Assembly (NCBI GenBank): GCA_963922205.1
Contig: CAWUHX010000098.1
Coordinates: 62,001 to 126,000, forward strand
Direction of reading: 5' to 3'
DNA: 64,000 nucleotides
Source of the DNA: Romanomermis culicivorax
Taxonomy: Eukaryota; Nematoda; Enoplea; Mermithida; Mermithidae
The first letter of the stretch is position 1, and each line of letters begins with the position of its first letter. The translations under genes and the position numbers were made by a program. Below the pieces are notes generated by a model, which was not told the origin of the DNA, did no database searches, and saw only the letters and a program-made list of their open reading frames with translations. Of the stretch, positions 34,055 through 45,216 are shown piece by piece.

Positions 34055-34406
34055 GTTGAGCATTAATTAGTAAGTCGAAGTAGATATGCTAACGGCCGCG
34101 CCTGATAGAATATAGTTATAATTATACCCATGACCGGCGCGAAGCGCCGGAAAATTTTTAGATTTTGACCTTTTAAAGTCCACCAAAACGCATGTTTTCG
34201 GTTTAGAGTTACTGCCTCAATGGGGGGGGCGCGGCCGCCCCCCCGCCCCCCCCCCCCTTGCGCACGGCCATGCTCCGAGTGTTCCATTTCTAGCGTTCTG
34301 CACGCTGTTCTACGTTCTGTACATCTCTTCTTAAAAGCACACGATAAATCGTCAAGCTACACAGCCTAAAAACGTCTACTCCTTGTCTATTCTTATTTTC
34401 ACGCAT

Positions 34407-34590
34407 GACATTATGGCCGACAATTTCTGGGGGGTTCCCATAGCACTTCCCCTCCAATTACATGTATGCACGAACATAAGGGGCCAGGGGAGGTAGACCC
34501 TCCTAACCTCACACCCTAGAACACATCTCCCAGACCCAAAATAATCATGAAACACCCTTACCTGAACTTTTTCAAGGACAGGTTTTTTTG
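34407..34590. repeat. 180-bp direct repeat, right copy, with M1 right end
   Basis: Matches 28885-29064. It starts inside an M1 terminus (TTATGGCCGACAATTTCTGG) and ends CAAGGACAGGTTTTTTT. Confidence 0.8.
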
Positions 34591-35158
34591 ATGACTTTTA
34601 TGCACAGGTACAGTTTTTTTTGCATACAAAAATGCTTCTAGAGCTGTTTTTGTTCTTTTGCTCACCTATTCCAACCTGCCTTGTTGAAAAACCCAAGAAC
34701 CCTCCCCCTGGAAAATTGCATGTCTGAAGCAAACCATGATGAAAATAATGATTACACACTCGTAGCACCGAAAACTTGGAGATTTTGACCTTCTAAAATG
34801 CACCAGAATGCACCACTATATCTTTTTCGACCAAATCGGTATTTTTGGTGAAAAAAATCCTGAAATGCGAAAAAATTTTCGGGCGCAAAAATTTATTAGC
34901 ACGAAGCTTTTTAGGGATTAGAGGTCGAAAAGATGCATTTTTGTGCATTTTAGAAGGTCAAAACCTAAATGTTTCCCTCCCACGCTTCTCCCCGGCTATG
35001 ATTGTGATAAACATTCTAAGAATGATAGTAATTATACTGATTTATTCATCAAGAAAAATATTATGGAAAAAAATTAAAAGAAAGGCGGAGTGGGCTATTA
35101 AATAGCACGCAAGACTACATCACTTAAGAAGGAAAATCCTCTTGTTTTGTTTAATAAG
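34591..35158. other. non-coding relics
   Basis: Fragments with CACCAGAATGCACC- and TGCATTTTTGTGCAT-type motifs of the shared module are present. No gene is seen. Confidence 0.4.
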
Positions 35159-36210
35159 CACTGTTTTTTTCCACACTTGCACTATAATGTGGAAAAAAAT
35201 CAGGAATGTGGAAAAATTAATGAGGTCTTTCCAAAAATTTGGAAGAAAAATTTGGGATTTTCATATTGAAAAAATACATTTTGGTGCATTTTAGGAGGTC
35301 CAAATCTCAAAATTTTCTGGCACTTTGTGCAGGTTATACAGTCGAACACGGTTAATGAACACCAAGAGCGGACCAAAATAAAAGTGTTCACTATCCGTGT
35401 GTTCATTATCAGAACTCCGTCAAATTCAACATAAATTTTACTTCAACATGAATCACCTATCATCATTTAAAAAATGACGTTATTTTAGACTGTTTCAACG
35501 AAGCAATATGACTTGTATCTGATGTTACCAGAAGTTTCTGGAAGTTTCTGTAATCGATAAGGTGTACATATTATCTGTACACATCGTGTTTACTAAGCGT
35601 AGATTAAAGGGTTTTCAATATCCCTCAACACGTGTTCATTAAACCTAGAATTTAACGTGTATTTTAATAATCATTATTTACTACCAAGCTCAGGCGCGGC
35701 TTTTAGCATGTCTATCTTCACTTACCATTTAATCTTTAATAGTTTTCATCATCTTAAACTGGGCAATCTTGCATATTGAAGTTCCACATTTTTTCCTTCA
35801 TAGATTTTTTTAGGATGATCGACACGTCAACTTTCTCAACTTATTGAAGCGTTTGTTCTTTCTTAATGTAAATTGTATTCAAAAGCTTCATGGAAGTAAT
35901 TTGGAAAATTTCTACTCTTTTGACACATAGCTTTCGGCCAAATTTATGAAAGGTTACGAACAGATTAATGGTTTTAAAATTTTTCGAATGATAAATTTCT
36001 AGAAATAACGATTTATGAACACAGAATTTAAATCTAATTTTTGAGATATATGATCAGAATGATTATCAGAATGCTTTAAAAAGCTCAAAAACACTTAAAT
36101 AAAGCGTTTAAGAGCATTTTCAAGCGAAATACCGAGAATTTTAAGATGAAAAAATTTTTTCCACATTTGGAAAAAATTTGACTCCTTTCCACATTTGTGG
36201 AAAAAAGTTG
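35159..36210. mobile_element. hAT MITE of the TTCCACA-word family
   Basis: It begins CACTGTTTTTTTCCACAC, with TTCCACA/TGTGGAA words repeated near the left end, and ends in CCACATTTGTGGAAAAAAG near 36207. It carries an unoccupied site (GAACAGATTA near 35961) corresponding to the insertion at 41311. Its own TSD is not clear, so the borders are approximate. Confidence 0.65.
35339..35659. mobile_element. pogo/Tigger-like MITE (CAGTCGAAC end, TA target)
   Basis: TA is followed by CAGTCGAACACGGTTAATGAAC, and the right side carries the inverted GTGTTCATTAAACC followed by a TA. The host hAT sequence resumes after it, as seen by comparison with 41123-41145. CAGTC...TTAA-type ends with a TA duplication fit the pogo group. 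The right end is diverged. Confidence 0.55.
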
Positions 36211-37061
36211 ATCTTTGATATTGTGTTGTGTTCAGCGTTCTTCTTTGTGCACGGACATTTGTGCCAATGGGCACAAGAGGCCAAGAAAATTTGTGCCAAT
36301 GACACAAAAAATTTTTTTCTACTAGAAACATGCTGAAAACTGCGGAAAAGTTTTAGGCCAAAAGGTTTGAAAAAAAGTTAACGTTCAATGCATAGTTTTT
36401 TTGTAAAAATCGTGCCCCACCTATTTTCCAGCTAACCATGTCAGTGAGATAAGAAAAAACTGTGCATGAAAAGAGTTCACGACGACTCGAAAAGAAATGG
36501 ATGGTGAGAAAATTTAAATAACTCTAGAATTGTTCAGGAAATTCAAACTGAGGCAGGAATTTACAATACGGTAAGTTCGACTTTTTACCAAAAACCCCCA
36601 TTTTTCAATGTTTCAAATCCAGTAATTTCCAAAAAAAAACTATAAAAAAAATTTGAAAATTTTTCATGGAAATTACAGTAATCATACCTTTCTACCAAAA
36701 TATATCAAGTTTTTGACTAAGCCTAAGCCTAAGCCTGAGCCTGAGCCTAAGCCTAAGCCTAAGTCTAAGCACTTGAAATGCATAATACAACCTCAAACAC
36801 AATCAAATCCAAGAAATTTGGTTTATTCTCATTTATATACACGAGTTTTTATTTGAGACCAAAGATGCACCTTTTTGACCTCGCCATTCACCATTCCACT
36901 CCGACCGCCCTAAAAACCAAACTAATTCTGTACTTTTGAGCAACCACCAACAAGGAAAACACAACTTTAGGCAATTTTGATTACTTACCGTATTGTTAAA
37001 ATTAGCCGAGAAAATAAAGATATCGATTTCTCTATCTTATTCTATTTGAATCAATCAAACA
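36211..37061. repeat. GTGCC-word hAT relic and low-complexity sequence
   Basis: TTTGTGCCAATGGGCACAAG and GTGCCAATGACACAAA at 36255-36310 mark an end of the GTGCC-word family. The rest is non-coding. Confidence 0.5.
36717..36764. repeat. (CCTAAG)n, i.e. (TTAGGC)n on the minus strand
   Basis: About eight hexamers with CCTGAG and TCTAAG variants. Confidence 0.9.
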
Positions 37062-37302
37062 CATACCTGTAAGACCTCCGACCAGTTGGGGGGGGGGGGT
37101 AAATCCGAAATCTGGGGGGAGGTGGTCGAAAAAAGTCGAAATTTTTCCCAAAAAAGGCCAAAAAACATACACTTTTTGGCGAATTTTTTTAATTTTTTCC
37201 AAACTGGGGTGGGGGTTGGGGGGAGGGGTTGGGTGATGTTGGGTATATGGTTGGCCAAGTTGGGGGTCCCCCAACCCCCCCCCCCCCCCCAGTACAGGTA
37301 TG
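37062..37302. mobile_element. M2 MITE, 241 bp
   Basis: The ends CATACCTGTAAGACC and TACAGGTATG carry the exact TSD ATCAAACA at 37054-37061 and 37303-37310. Confidence 0.93.
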
Positions 37303-37310
37303 ATCAAACA

Positions 37311-37682
37311 CAAAAAGTGAGAATTTCAGTTTTAAATCCGAATCTGACTGAATGAACAGAGAATATTCAGAATTTCTTTTCATTCATCAGTCGTTGACAA
37401 TGATAGCCTGTAGAGTTTGCTGCAACGATACTAATACACTGTTCGATGAAAAATCGTTCGCGTTCGGGTCAAAATATATGAATAGAAAATATTATATTCG
37501 TTGACTCGGGGCGAAGCGCCGAAATTTTTTTGCGTTTGCCCAGCCCCTAGAACGTCTAAAAATTAAGGAAATTTAATGTTTGACCAGCCAAAAATTCTAT
37601 GCCAATTGGCACAAACGCTCAAAATTTTTTGTGCCATTCCAAATTTTTTAGCGCCAAAAACCATGTTTTGGCACAAAAAAAA
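37311..37682. repeat. GTGCC-word hAT relic
   Basis: Homologous to 39230-39590 over its length, including TTCGCGTTCGGGTCAAA and the hairpin remnant near 37508. It ends GGCACAAAAAAAA where the palindrome begins. Confidence 0.6.
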
Positions 37683-38381
37683 GGTATTACTGCTTCTGGT
37701 TCACACCCACCCTATAGCGTTAGCAACGCAAAAGGTACCTACAGTAAACGTAGTAGCATGTTGACGTCATACAATAAACGCAAATACTTGTTAATTGCGT
37801 TGTTTGCGCGCGAAATTCAAAGCAGCTATTTGGTTACGCATCGCGGTTTCGGACGCGATGACCAAAATTTAGTCAACCTTTGACCCGAGTGACCTAAATG
37901 CTAACTTTACGAGTATAATGCCTGTGTTATATTGTGAAGAATAATGAACAAAGTAATTATATGTTGTGCTGTATTATATCGAGATTCAGACCAGTGGTCC
38001 TCCGAATGACCAGTGGTCAACCGAGTGACCAGTGGTCACTCGGTTGACCACTGGTCATTCGGAGGACCACTGGTCTGAATCTCGATTTAACACAACACAA
38101 CATATAATTACTTTGTTCATTATTCTTCAAAATATAACACAAGCATTATACTCGTAAAGTTAGCATTTAGGTCACTCGGGTCAAAGGTTGACTAAATTTT
38201 GGTCATCGCGTCCGAAACCGCGATGCGTAACCAAATAGCTGCTTTGAATTTCGCGCGCAAACAACGCGATTAACAAGTACTTGCGTTTATTGTATGACGT
38301 CAACATGCTACTACGTTTACTGTACGTACCTTTTGTGTTGCTAACGCTATAGGGTGGGTGTGAACCAGACGCAGTAATACC
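37683..38381. mobile_element. 699-bp near-perfect palindrome (foldback-type element)
   Basis: Two ~349-bp arms begin GGTATTACTGC and meet at base 38032 with no spacer. The arms differ at only a handful of positions, many of them C/T or G/A changes. The centre stacks the word GACCAGTGGTC. The arms are richer in CG dinucleotides (GCGCGCGAAATTC) than the surroundings. The left flank is a GTGCC-word hAT and the right flank a CAAGCC-type repeat. No clear TSD was seen. Confidence 0.85.
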
Positions 38382-40940
38382 ACATTCATTTTGGGTTCTC
38401 ACTTGTCATCATACTGAGCTTAACCATCGATTTCTCATGTAATTCTCAAAGTCATTATGCTTTTGGATAGTTTGCTTGAAAATTTGTTCCAATGCTAGTT
38501 ACATTAAATTTTGAACTCGAAAATTTCAATTTTTTCCTCAATTTTAATGAATTAACGGGTCTAAAAACACCAGGAGGCATGAAAAGGCTCAAAAACACCT
38601 AAATAAAGCGTCTGTGAGCATTTTAAAGCGAAAAAAACGACTCCGGGAAAATGGGGAAAAAAATTTTGACCCCTTTCCCCATTTGGGGAAAAGGCCCGGG
38701 AAAAAAAAACAGTGACAGCGACCAGCGTTTTTTTGTGCACGGACAGGACATTTGTGTCAATTGGCACAAGACGCCAAGAAGATTTGTGCCAATGGCACAA
38801 AAAATTTTTTTCTACCAGAAACATACTGAAAACTGCGGAAAAGTTTTAGACCAAAAATTTTGATGGAAAGTTAACGTTTTACACATTACTTTTTTTGTAA
38901 AAATCGTGCGTGCCTTACCTATTTTTAAGCTAACCATGTCAGTTAGATAAGAAAAAACTGTGCGGGAAAATAGTTCACGACGACTTCAAAAGGAATGGAT
39001 GCTGAGAAAATTTAAATAACTCTAGAATTGTTCAGGAAATTCAAACTGATTCAATTTTTGACGACGAATATGAATATCTTTAGGTAAAATACATTCAATA
39101 ACAATGTTAAGACTATAGAGAAAATAAAGTCAAAAATTGTGGAAATTTTCGATCGGAACATTGTACCATTACCAACGATATCGATTTTTCCATTATTCTA
39201 ATTGAATCAAGTAAACACAAAAAGTGAGAATTTCAGTTTTAAATCCGAATTTGACTGAATGAACAAAGAATATTCAGAATTTCTTTTCATCCATCGTTGA
39301 CATTGACAGCCTATAGAGTTTGCTGCAACGATACTAATACACTGTTCGAAGAGGAATCGTTCGCGTTCGGGTCAAATATACAAATAGATATAGAAAATAT
39401 TATATTCGTTCACTGGGCGCGAAGCGCCGAAATTTTTTTTACATTTTCAGCCCCTAAGACGTCTAAAAACCAAGGAAATTTAATGTTTGACCAGCCAAAA
39501 ATTTTGTGCCAATTGGCACAAACGCTCAATATTTTTTGTGCCATTCCAAATTTTTTTGTGCCAAAAACCATGTTTTGGCACAAAAAAAACACTGACAGCG
39601 ACCCGCGTTTTTTTATTCGCGGATATTTGTGCCAATTAGCACAGGAGACCAAAAAAATTTGTGCCAATGACACAATAAAATTTTTTCTACTAGAAACGTA
39701 CTGAAAGCTGCAGAAAAGTTTTAGGCCAAAAAGTTTGATAAAAAGTTAACGTTTAACGCATCAATTTTTTGTAAAAATCGTGCCCTACATATTTATCAGC
39801 TAAACATGTCGGTGCACATTTATCAGCTAACCATGTCAGTTTTTCCACGGAATTCTTTCCACAAATGTGGAAATGGGTCAAATTTTTTTTCCTCATGTTG
39901 AAAAAAAATTTTTTTTTGGTCTTAAAATCTTCGTTTTTCGCTTGAAAATGCTCATAAACGCTTTAAGTGTTTTTTAGCGTTTTAAAGCATTCCGATAATC
40001 ATTCTGATCATATATCTCAAAAATTAGATTTAAATTTTATGTTCATAAATCGTAATTTCTAGAAATTTATCATTCGAAAAATTTTAAAACCATTAATTTG
40101 TTCGTAACCTTTCATAAATTTAGCCGGAAGGTTATGAGTCAGAAGCGTAGAAATTTTTAAAAATTACTTCCATGAAGCTTTTAAATTGAATTTTCGTTAA
40201 GAAAAGAACAAACGCTTCAAAAAGTTGAGAAAGTTGACGTATTGATCTTTCTCAAAAAATCTCTGAAGGAAAAAATGCGGATCTTCATTAAATATAATAA
40301 TATAATATGCAAGATTGCCCATCATTAAACACGAAATAATACGTTTAAGATGATGAAAACTGTTAGGATTAAATGGTAAGTGAAGGTAGACATGCTAAAA
40401 TCCACGCCTGAGCTTCACAATAAATAATAATGATTATTAAAGTTATAACCGGGGTGAAGCGCTGAAAATTCTGAGATTCGGGCCTCATAAAATGCACCAA
40501 AATGCATCTTTTCGATATGAGAACCTCAAATTTTTCTTCTACATTTGTGGAAAGACCTCAAAAATTTATTCCACATTCCAGATTTTTTTTCCACATAGTG
40601 CAAATGTGGAAAAAAACAGTGCAGCGACAGCGACCAAATTTCGTGCAACCAGATTTTCGCTGTCAAGTTGCACAACGCAACCTGAAGCCGACAGCCCTTT
40701 TGATTAGGTTGGTAGGGTTTTTTGTCCGGAGATGCATTTTTATGCGTTATAAAATGGGAAATAAGAAAATGTTCCGCCGCTTTGCTCCGGATTTACCTAT
40801 ATAATTTTTTAATATAATTCTTCTGCGGGTGCGAGTGGGGTTAGAAAATTGCATTCTAGCTAATGCTTGTAGCTTCTGATAAATATTTGGCCTTGTGTTG
40901 TTTTTCACGAATTTGACGAAAAGCAAGCGTACCTACCCGT
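38382..40940. repeat. mosaic of hAT relics (CAAGCC, GTGCC, TTCCACA, GTTGCA words)
   Basis: 38385-38500 matches the CAAGCC-family body in inverted orientation. 38570-38870 and 39475-39700 have GTGCC/GGCAC words with an AAAAAAAACACTG end at 39593. 39840-40620 has TTCCACA words and runs inverted to 35159-36210. 40628-40700 has GTTGCA words. No coding sequence is convincing. Confidence 0.6.
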
Positions 40941-41405
40941 CATACCTGTAAGAAGTCCGACCACTGTTTTTTTGCACATTTGCACTATAATGTGGAAAAA
41001 AATCTGGAATGTGGAAAAAATTTTTGAGGTCTTTCTACAAATGTGGAAGAAAAATTTGGGATTTTCATATTGAAAAGATGCTTTTTAGGGCGTCCAAATC
41101 TCAAAATTTTCCGGCGCTTCGCGCCGGTTATAACTTTAGTAATCATTATTATTTATTACCAAGCTCAGGCGCGGCTTTCAGCATGTCTACCTTTACTTAC
41201 CATTTAATCTTTAATAGTTTTCATTACCTTAAACGTATTATTTCATGTTTAACTGGCAATCTTAAATATTATATCTTTATATTTAATGATGATAGGTTAC
41301 GAACAAATTAAAGAAAGCATTGCGCAGCGAGATCTGTCATCAATTTGATTGGTCGAAAAAATTTATTGATTTTTTCAGTTGTTCTGGTAAATTTTCTTGC
41401 TTACA

Positions 41406-41443
41406 TAGGCTTAGGTTTAGGCTTAGGCTCGGACTCACGGTTA
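41406..41443. repeat. (TTAGGC)n-like run
   Basis: AGGCTTAGGTTTAGGCTTAGG with degenerate continuation, just outside the MULE-like element. Confidence 0.7.
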
Positions 41444-41491
41444 GGCAGTGGCTAGATGGACTCGAGTCGATCTAGCCGAAACCCACATAAT

Positions 41492-41706
41492 CATACCTGT
41501 ACTCGGGCGGCTGGGGGACCCCCCTCCCCCAACTTGGCCAACCATATACCCAACTCCCCCCCCCCCCCCAGTTTGGAAAAGATTAAAAAAATTTGCAAAA
41601 AAGTGTATGTTTTTGGCTTTTTTGGGGAAAATTTCGGCTTTTTTCGCCCCCCCCCCCCAAATTTTGGATTTACGCCCACTAACTGGTCGGACCTCTTACA
41701 GGTATG
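41492..41706. mobile_element. M2 MITE, inverted, 215 bp
   Basis: CATACCTGTACTCGG to CTTACAGGTATG. The flanks CACATAAT (41484-41491) and CACGTAAT (41707-41714) match at 7 of 8 bases. Confidence 0.9.
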
Positions 41707-42403
41707 CACGTAATGGCTAGATGGACTCGAGTCCATCTAGTCAAAAACACGCAAAACGGCTAAATGGACTCGAGTTTTACCGTAGTACAGTAAATGTGTG
41801 AATGTTGAAAGTTGTGAGCCCATTTTTAAAACGTGCTGATCTGAAGGTTTAAGTTACAAATAACTAGGGATGAGCCGGGTATCTGGATCCGGATCCGCGG
41901 ATATCCGCCTAAATTTTAAGATCCGGATCCGATCCGGATCTGCTAAACCAGATTTTTTTGGATCCGAATCCGGATCCGCTGTTGTCAATGATTAAGATCC
42001 GGTCATAATCGGATCTTTATTCCTTATTATTCACATAAAATTTTGCAGTATTAGAAAACACCAAAAATTTTCCGGCGCTTGGCGCCGGATTAAATAATTC
42101 TTTGCAATACTATTTTTCAACAAATAGTGCTTCCTGAAGAAAAAATTTCCAGTAAAGGAAAAAATGTTGGCAGTCCTCCTGTACGGAAAAGGCGAATTTC
42201 GGTCCATTTCAGAACGTCAAAATCTACTCCAACTATTTTGCAACTTAAATTTTAAACATGAAGCCGAGTTTGAATTGAGAAGCATCATGGAACTAATTTT
42301 CAGAAATTTCAGGTTTAACTTGAAGTTTTTCTGATTTATGAAAGTTATGAGTATATTTTCTTAATTTGTAAGATGATTATGAAGGATGGAAACTCGAGTG
42401 CTA

Positions 42404-42697
42404 TTAGGAAGAAACTTTGTGCCAAAATACATGAAAGATCATGGTTTTTTCAGTGTACAAAAAAAATTTCTTCGTACAAAGACTTTTTGGCCGATCTTTG
42501 TACAGGTACAAAGAGGCTTGTACAAAAAACACTGCAATGGTAGCAAAATTATACTTGAGAAACAGTAATTTTTCAACAGTACCACTCTTCAAACGATTTT
42601 TGGTAGGATCATAAATTTGACCAGCACCACTCAATAGCTGTTCATAGGGGACACTTTTGGATGGTGCTAATTTAACTTTACTTTCTAGATGAAGCAA
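42404..42697 (-). pseudogene. hATC fragment, BED-hAT copy 2
   Basis: SVPYEQLLSGAGQIYDPTKN followed by RLKSGTVEKLLFLKYN, equivalent to the fragment at 5029-5289. Confidence 0.75.
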
Positions 42698-42863
42698 TTG
42701 TCCAGAGACTTTTGAGATTTAAGTTCATGCTCTAATTTGATTTTTGAGTTGCTAGAATCATTTTTTTGGCTATCTTTAAAGAAAACACAAAAATTAATTT
42801 TTTAACATAACTCTACTAGTAGCAATTTGTTCCACAATTACTTCTATTTTCATTATCTTCTTT

Positions 42864-43052
42864 TTATTTAGTCGCAAACTGCTTATATATTGCCTTATGT
42901 TTCCTCTCCAAATGTTTTCTCTGACATCCAGTAGCACAACCTTTTCTGGATAACTGGATTCTGCATTTATTGCACTTTGCCTTTTCTTCATCATCTGGGG
43001 ACACTGTGAAGTAGTCCCACACTCTGCTAGTGAAAGAAAAACTTAAATCCAT
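42864..43052 (-). pseudogene. BED zinc-finger fragment, BED-hAT copy 2
   Basis: VWDYFTVSPDDEEKAKCNKC, then CQRKHLERKH. The CxxC pair and the HxxxxH pair are the BED zinc ligands, and VWDYF is the typical aromatic start of the fold. The protein stops soon after, so this is only the DNA-binding head. Confidence 0.85.
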
Positions 43053-45216
43053 AATTTCTGAATAAAGTTTCCATTTCTATTCATTTCTTTTCTGATGAAA
43101 CCAATATTAATCTAAACATGAATACAATTTAATGAATGAAAATTATCAATTAGTACATGTGAACTATTTCAATAAACGAACACCTCATTAATTAATAATC
43201 TTTTAATCTATTGACACCAATGAATATAAATTCATTTAACTCAAGTTTAGACAAATTAAACATAGTACATATACTTATTGAAAGATCCGGATCCGATCCG
43301 GATCCGCTCGGATCTGTTCCTCAAGATCCGGATCAGGATCCGCTGAACCAAATTTTTTTGGATCCGGATCCGATCCGGATCCGCTGAACCAAATTTTCCA
43401 AGATCCGGATCCGGATCTGGATCGGCTGTCACCAAAAAAGTCGATCCGGCCCATCCCTACAAATAACTATATAAACAAAACATGTGAGTGAATTTTCATA
43501 ATGTTCGCGAGTGTCTATGCAATGATGCACGCGTTGCATGTAAGTTGTTCATTAATTTAAAAATTTTTAAAATTCAAAATTAGAAAATTTTAAAATTGAA
43601 AAATTTTTAAATTCATAATCGAAAATTTTCAAAATTTAGAATGAATAAATTCAAAAAATTTAAATTTAAAATTTATGATTGAAAAATTTTTAAATTTATA
43701 ATTAAAACATTTTAAGATTTCATATAAACAAAGTTAAGAAAATTGAAATTTAAAATTAAAAAATTTCAAGATTTCAAATAAACAAAGTTGAAAAATTGAA
43801 ATTTGAAATTAAAAAATTTTGGAATTTAAAATTGAAAAAAAATTAATTAAGTAGCATTGAAATATAAAAAATAAACAAAAACGACCGCAAACAAAATGAT
43901 GTAAACACATGTATGTAAACATGTGCAACGTAGAGGCAAACAAAAAATAATCAATATCATTATATCATTCTTTGTATATACAACTTACTCATCTCAATAT
44001 CTAATCTTACTGTAAAATATTTGTCATGTAGTCTTCCCGATCCTTAAATTTAGGAACGTTAAGGACAACTTTACCTGGTGCTTTCCTCTCCTGATCCTTA
44101 TTGGGTCAGGAACTCAGGATTAAGGATCATCGGCCTTTACATTGTTCTAGTACAATGACTATTTATAACATTGTCTCTACACGCCCCCACATCAGTGCAA
44201 ATCTCAGCAGTGTAAACCTTCCCTGTATATTACACATTGAATAAATCATTTTATTGTTTTTATCCTATTGAATAATACATACTTTTGTAATGCTGTTGAT
44301 ATGTATCACAATATTTAAAAATGAAATAATATCACATATCATCATCTTCCAATCCAGATTGATCGATCCACTATAGGCATGAATGTCTACTGTAAACGAG
44401 TGTAAGTGGCGCTGAAAAAAATATAATATAATATATCGCAAAACGTATCAGAAATCAAACCGCATAGTCTGACTGGAGTCCTTTTCAATTCATAGTTTAT
44501 CGTTAACTTTACTGTTTATCGTCAAGTTTATCTTTTTACTCAAAACTACATTCAATCGATCTGACTACTGTATTCTGAGAACGCGAGTCCATTTAGCCAT
44601 TCTGTGTATTTTTGGCTAGATGGACTCAAGTCTATTCAGCCATTCTGTGTATTTTTGGCTAGATGGACTCAAGTCTATTTAGCCATCTTGGGGGCTTTGG
44701 CTAAATTGACTCAAGTCCATCTAGCCACTGCCCTCACAGTTAAGAAGGAGTAGACTAGAATTTTCGACCAATTAAATTGAAGGTATAAAATTTTTCGACC
44801 AATCAAATTCATGACAGATTTCGCTCCGCAAGGCTGTGTACAAATTAATGGTTTTAAAATTTTCCGAATGATAAATTTCTAGAAATTACGATCTATGAAC
44901 ACAAAATTTAAATCTAATTTTTGAGATATATATGATCAGAATGATTTTTAGAATGATTTAAAAAGCTGAAAAACACTCAAATGAAGCGTTTATGAGCATT
45001 TTCAAGCGGGACAAGAAGATTTTAAGACGAAAAAAAATTTTCGACATGTGGAAAAAAATTTGATCTCTTTCCACATTTGTGGAAAAAAGTTCGTGGAAAA
45101 AAGTGGGTCCGACCAGTTGGGAGGGGGAGGTCGGAAAACGTCGAAATTTTGGGTACAGGGTTGACCAAGTTGGGGGCCTCCCCCTAGCCCCCCCCAATTA
45201 CAGGTATGCTACAGGT

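Larger units (their letters stand above)
32449..34272. mobile_element. hAT element Y (CAGGGCCGTGCGCA ends), copy 1, with nested hAT X
   Basis: The ends CAGGGCCGTGCGCAGG and, reverse-complemented, CATGGCCGTGCGCAAGG are flanked by the exact TSD CTCCGAGT at 32441-32448 and 34273-34280. It has strong C- and G-tracts at the right end and three hairpin modules (32813, 32934, 34134). Hat X (33227-34054) is inserted in it, leaving 988 bp. The inverted copy at 45545-46497 lacks X. Confidence 0.95.
31994..34322 (+). mobile_element. LTR-like segment (3'), interrupted by a hAT
   Basis: It starts TGTTGTGGAGCG after the polypurine run and could end at CGTTCTGTACA at 34322, giving about 0.5 kb without the hAT at 32449-34272. 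No second LTR was found in the window, so the assignment rests on the PPT/TG...CA context only. Confidence 0.4.
41865..43459. mobile_element. BED-type hAT, copy 2
   Basis: The ends TAGGGATGAG and CCCATCCCTA are flanked by the exact TSD CAAATAAC at 41857-41864 and 43460-43467. It is like copy 1 with the same internal deletion, so it is a mobilised deletion derivative rather than independent decay. Confidence 0.93.
41444..44732. mobile_element. MULE-like element (GGCAGTGGCTAGATGGACT ends), two nested insertions
   Basis: The ends GGCAGTGGCTAGATGGACT are inverted repeats flanked by a 10-bp duplication, CTCACGGTTA (41434-41443) and CTCACAGTTA (44733-44742). The palindrome GGCTAGATGGACTCGAGTCC is repeated several times near both ends. 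A 10-bp TSD and G-starting ends fit Mutator-like elements. The M2 (41492-41706) and the BED-hAT (41865-43459) are inserted. No transposase is seen; 43550-43860 is AT-rich (AAATTT-rich) filler. Confidence 0.7.
41311..44838. mobile_element. element with ~60-bp inverted ends (AGCGAGATCTGTCA)
   Basis: Left AAAGCATTGCGCAGCGAGAT and, reverse-complemented right, AGCCTTGCGGAGCGAAATCT continue into TTTGATTGGTCGAAAA in both arms. The flanks share ACAAATTA exactly (9 bp AACAAATTA/TACAAATTA with one change). The paralogous empty site in the host hAT is near 35961. A 9-bp TSD with longer ends suggests a Mutator-like element. Superfamily uncertain. Confidence 0.7.
40963..45106. mobile_element. TTCCACA-word hAT inserted in M2
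   Basis: It is flanked by the exact TSD GTCCGACC at 40955-40962 and 45107-45114, inside the M2 sequence. It begins ACTGTTTTTTTGCACATTTG and ends GTGGAAAAAAGTGG. Its body has the hairpin module at 41111-41127. It is interrupted by the element at 41311-44838. Confidence 0.88.
40941..45208. mobile_element. M2 MITE split by a large nest
   Basis: The left piece CATACCTGTAAGAA (40941-40962) and the right piece GTCCGACCAGTTGGGAGGG to TACAGGTATG (45107-45208) together make one M2 element. The flanks CTACCCGT and CTACAGGT match at 6 of 8 bases. The insertion duplicated GTCCGACC. Confidence 0.85.

Noticed and set aside
36717-36764. True telomere
   Set aside because: Only about eight degenerate hexamers, interstitial and flanked by transposons.
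37683-38381. Target-site duplication of the palindrome
   Set aside because: Left AAAAAAAA and right ACATTCAT show no direct repeat, and the two flanks belong to different repeats.
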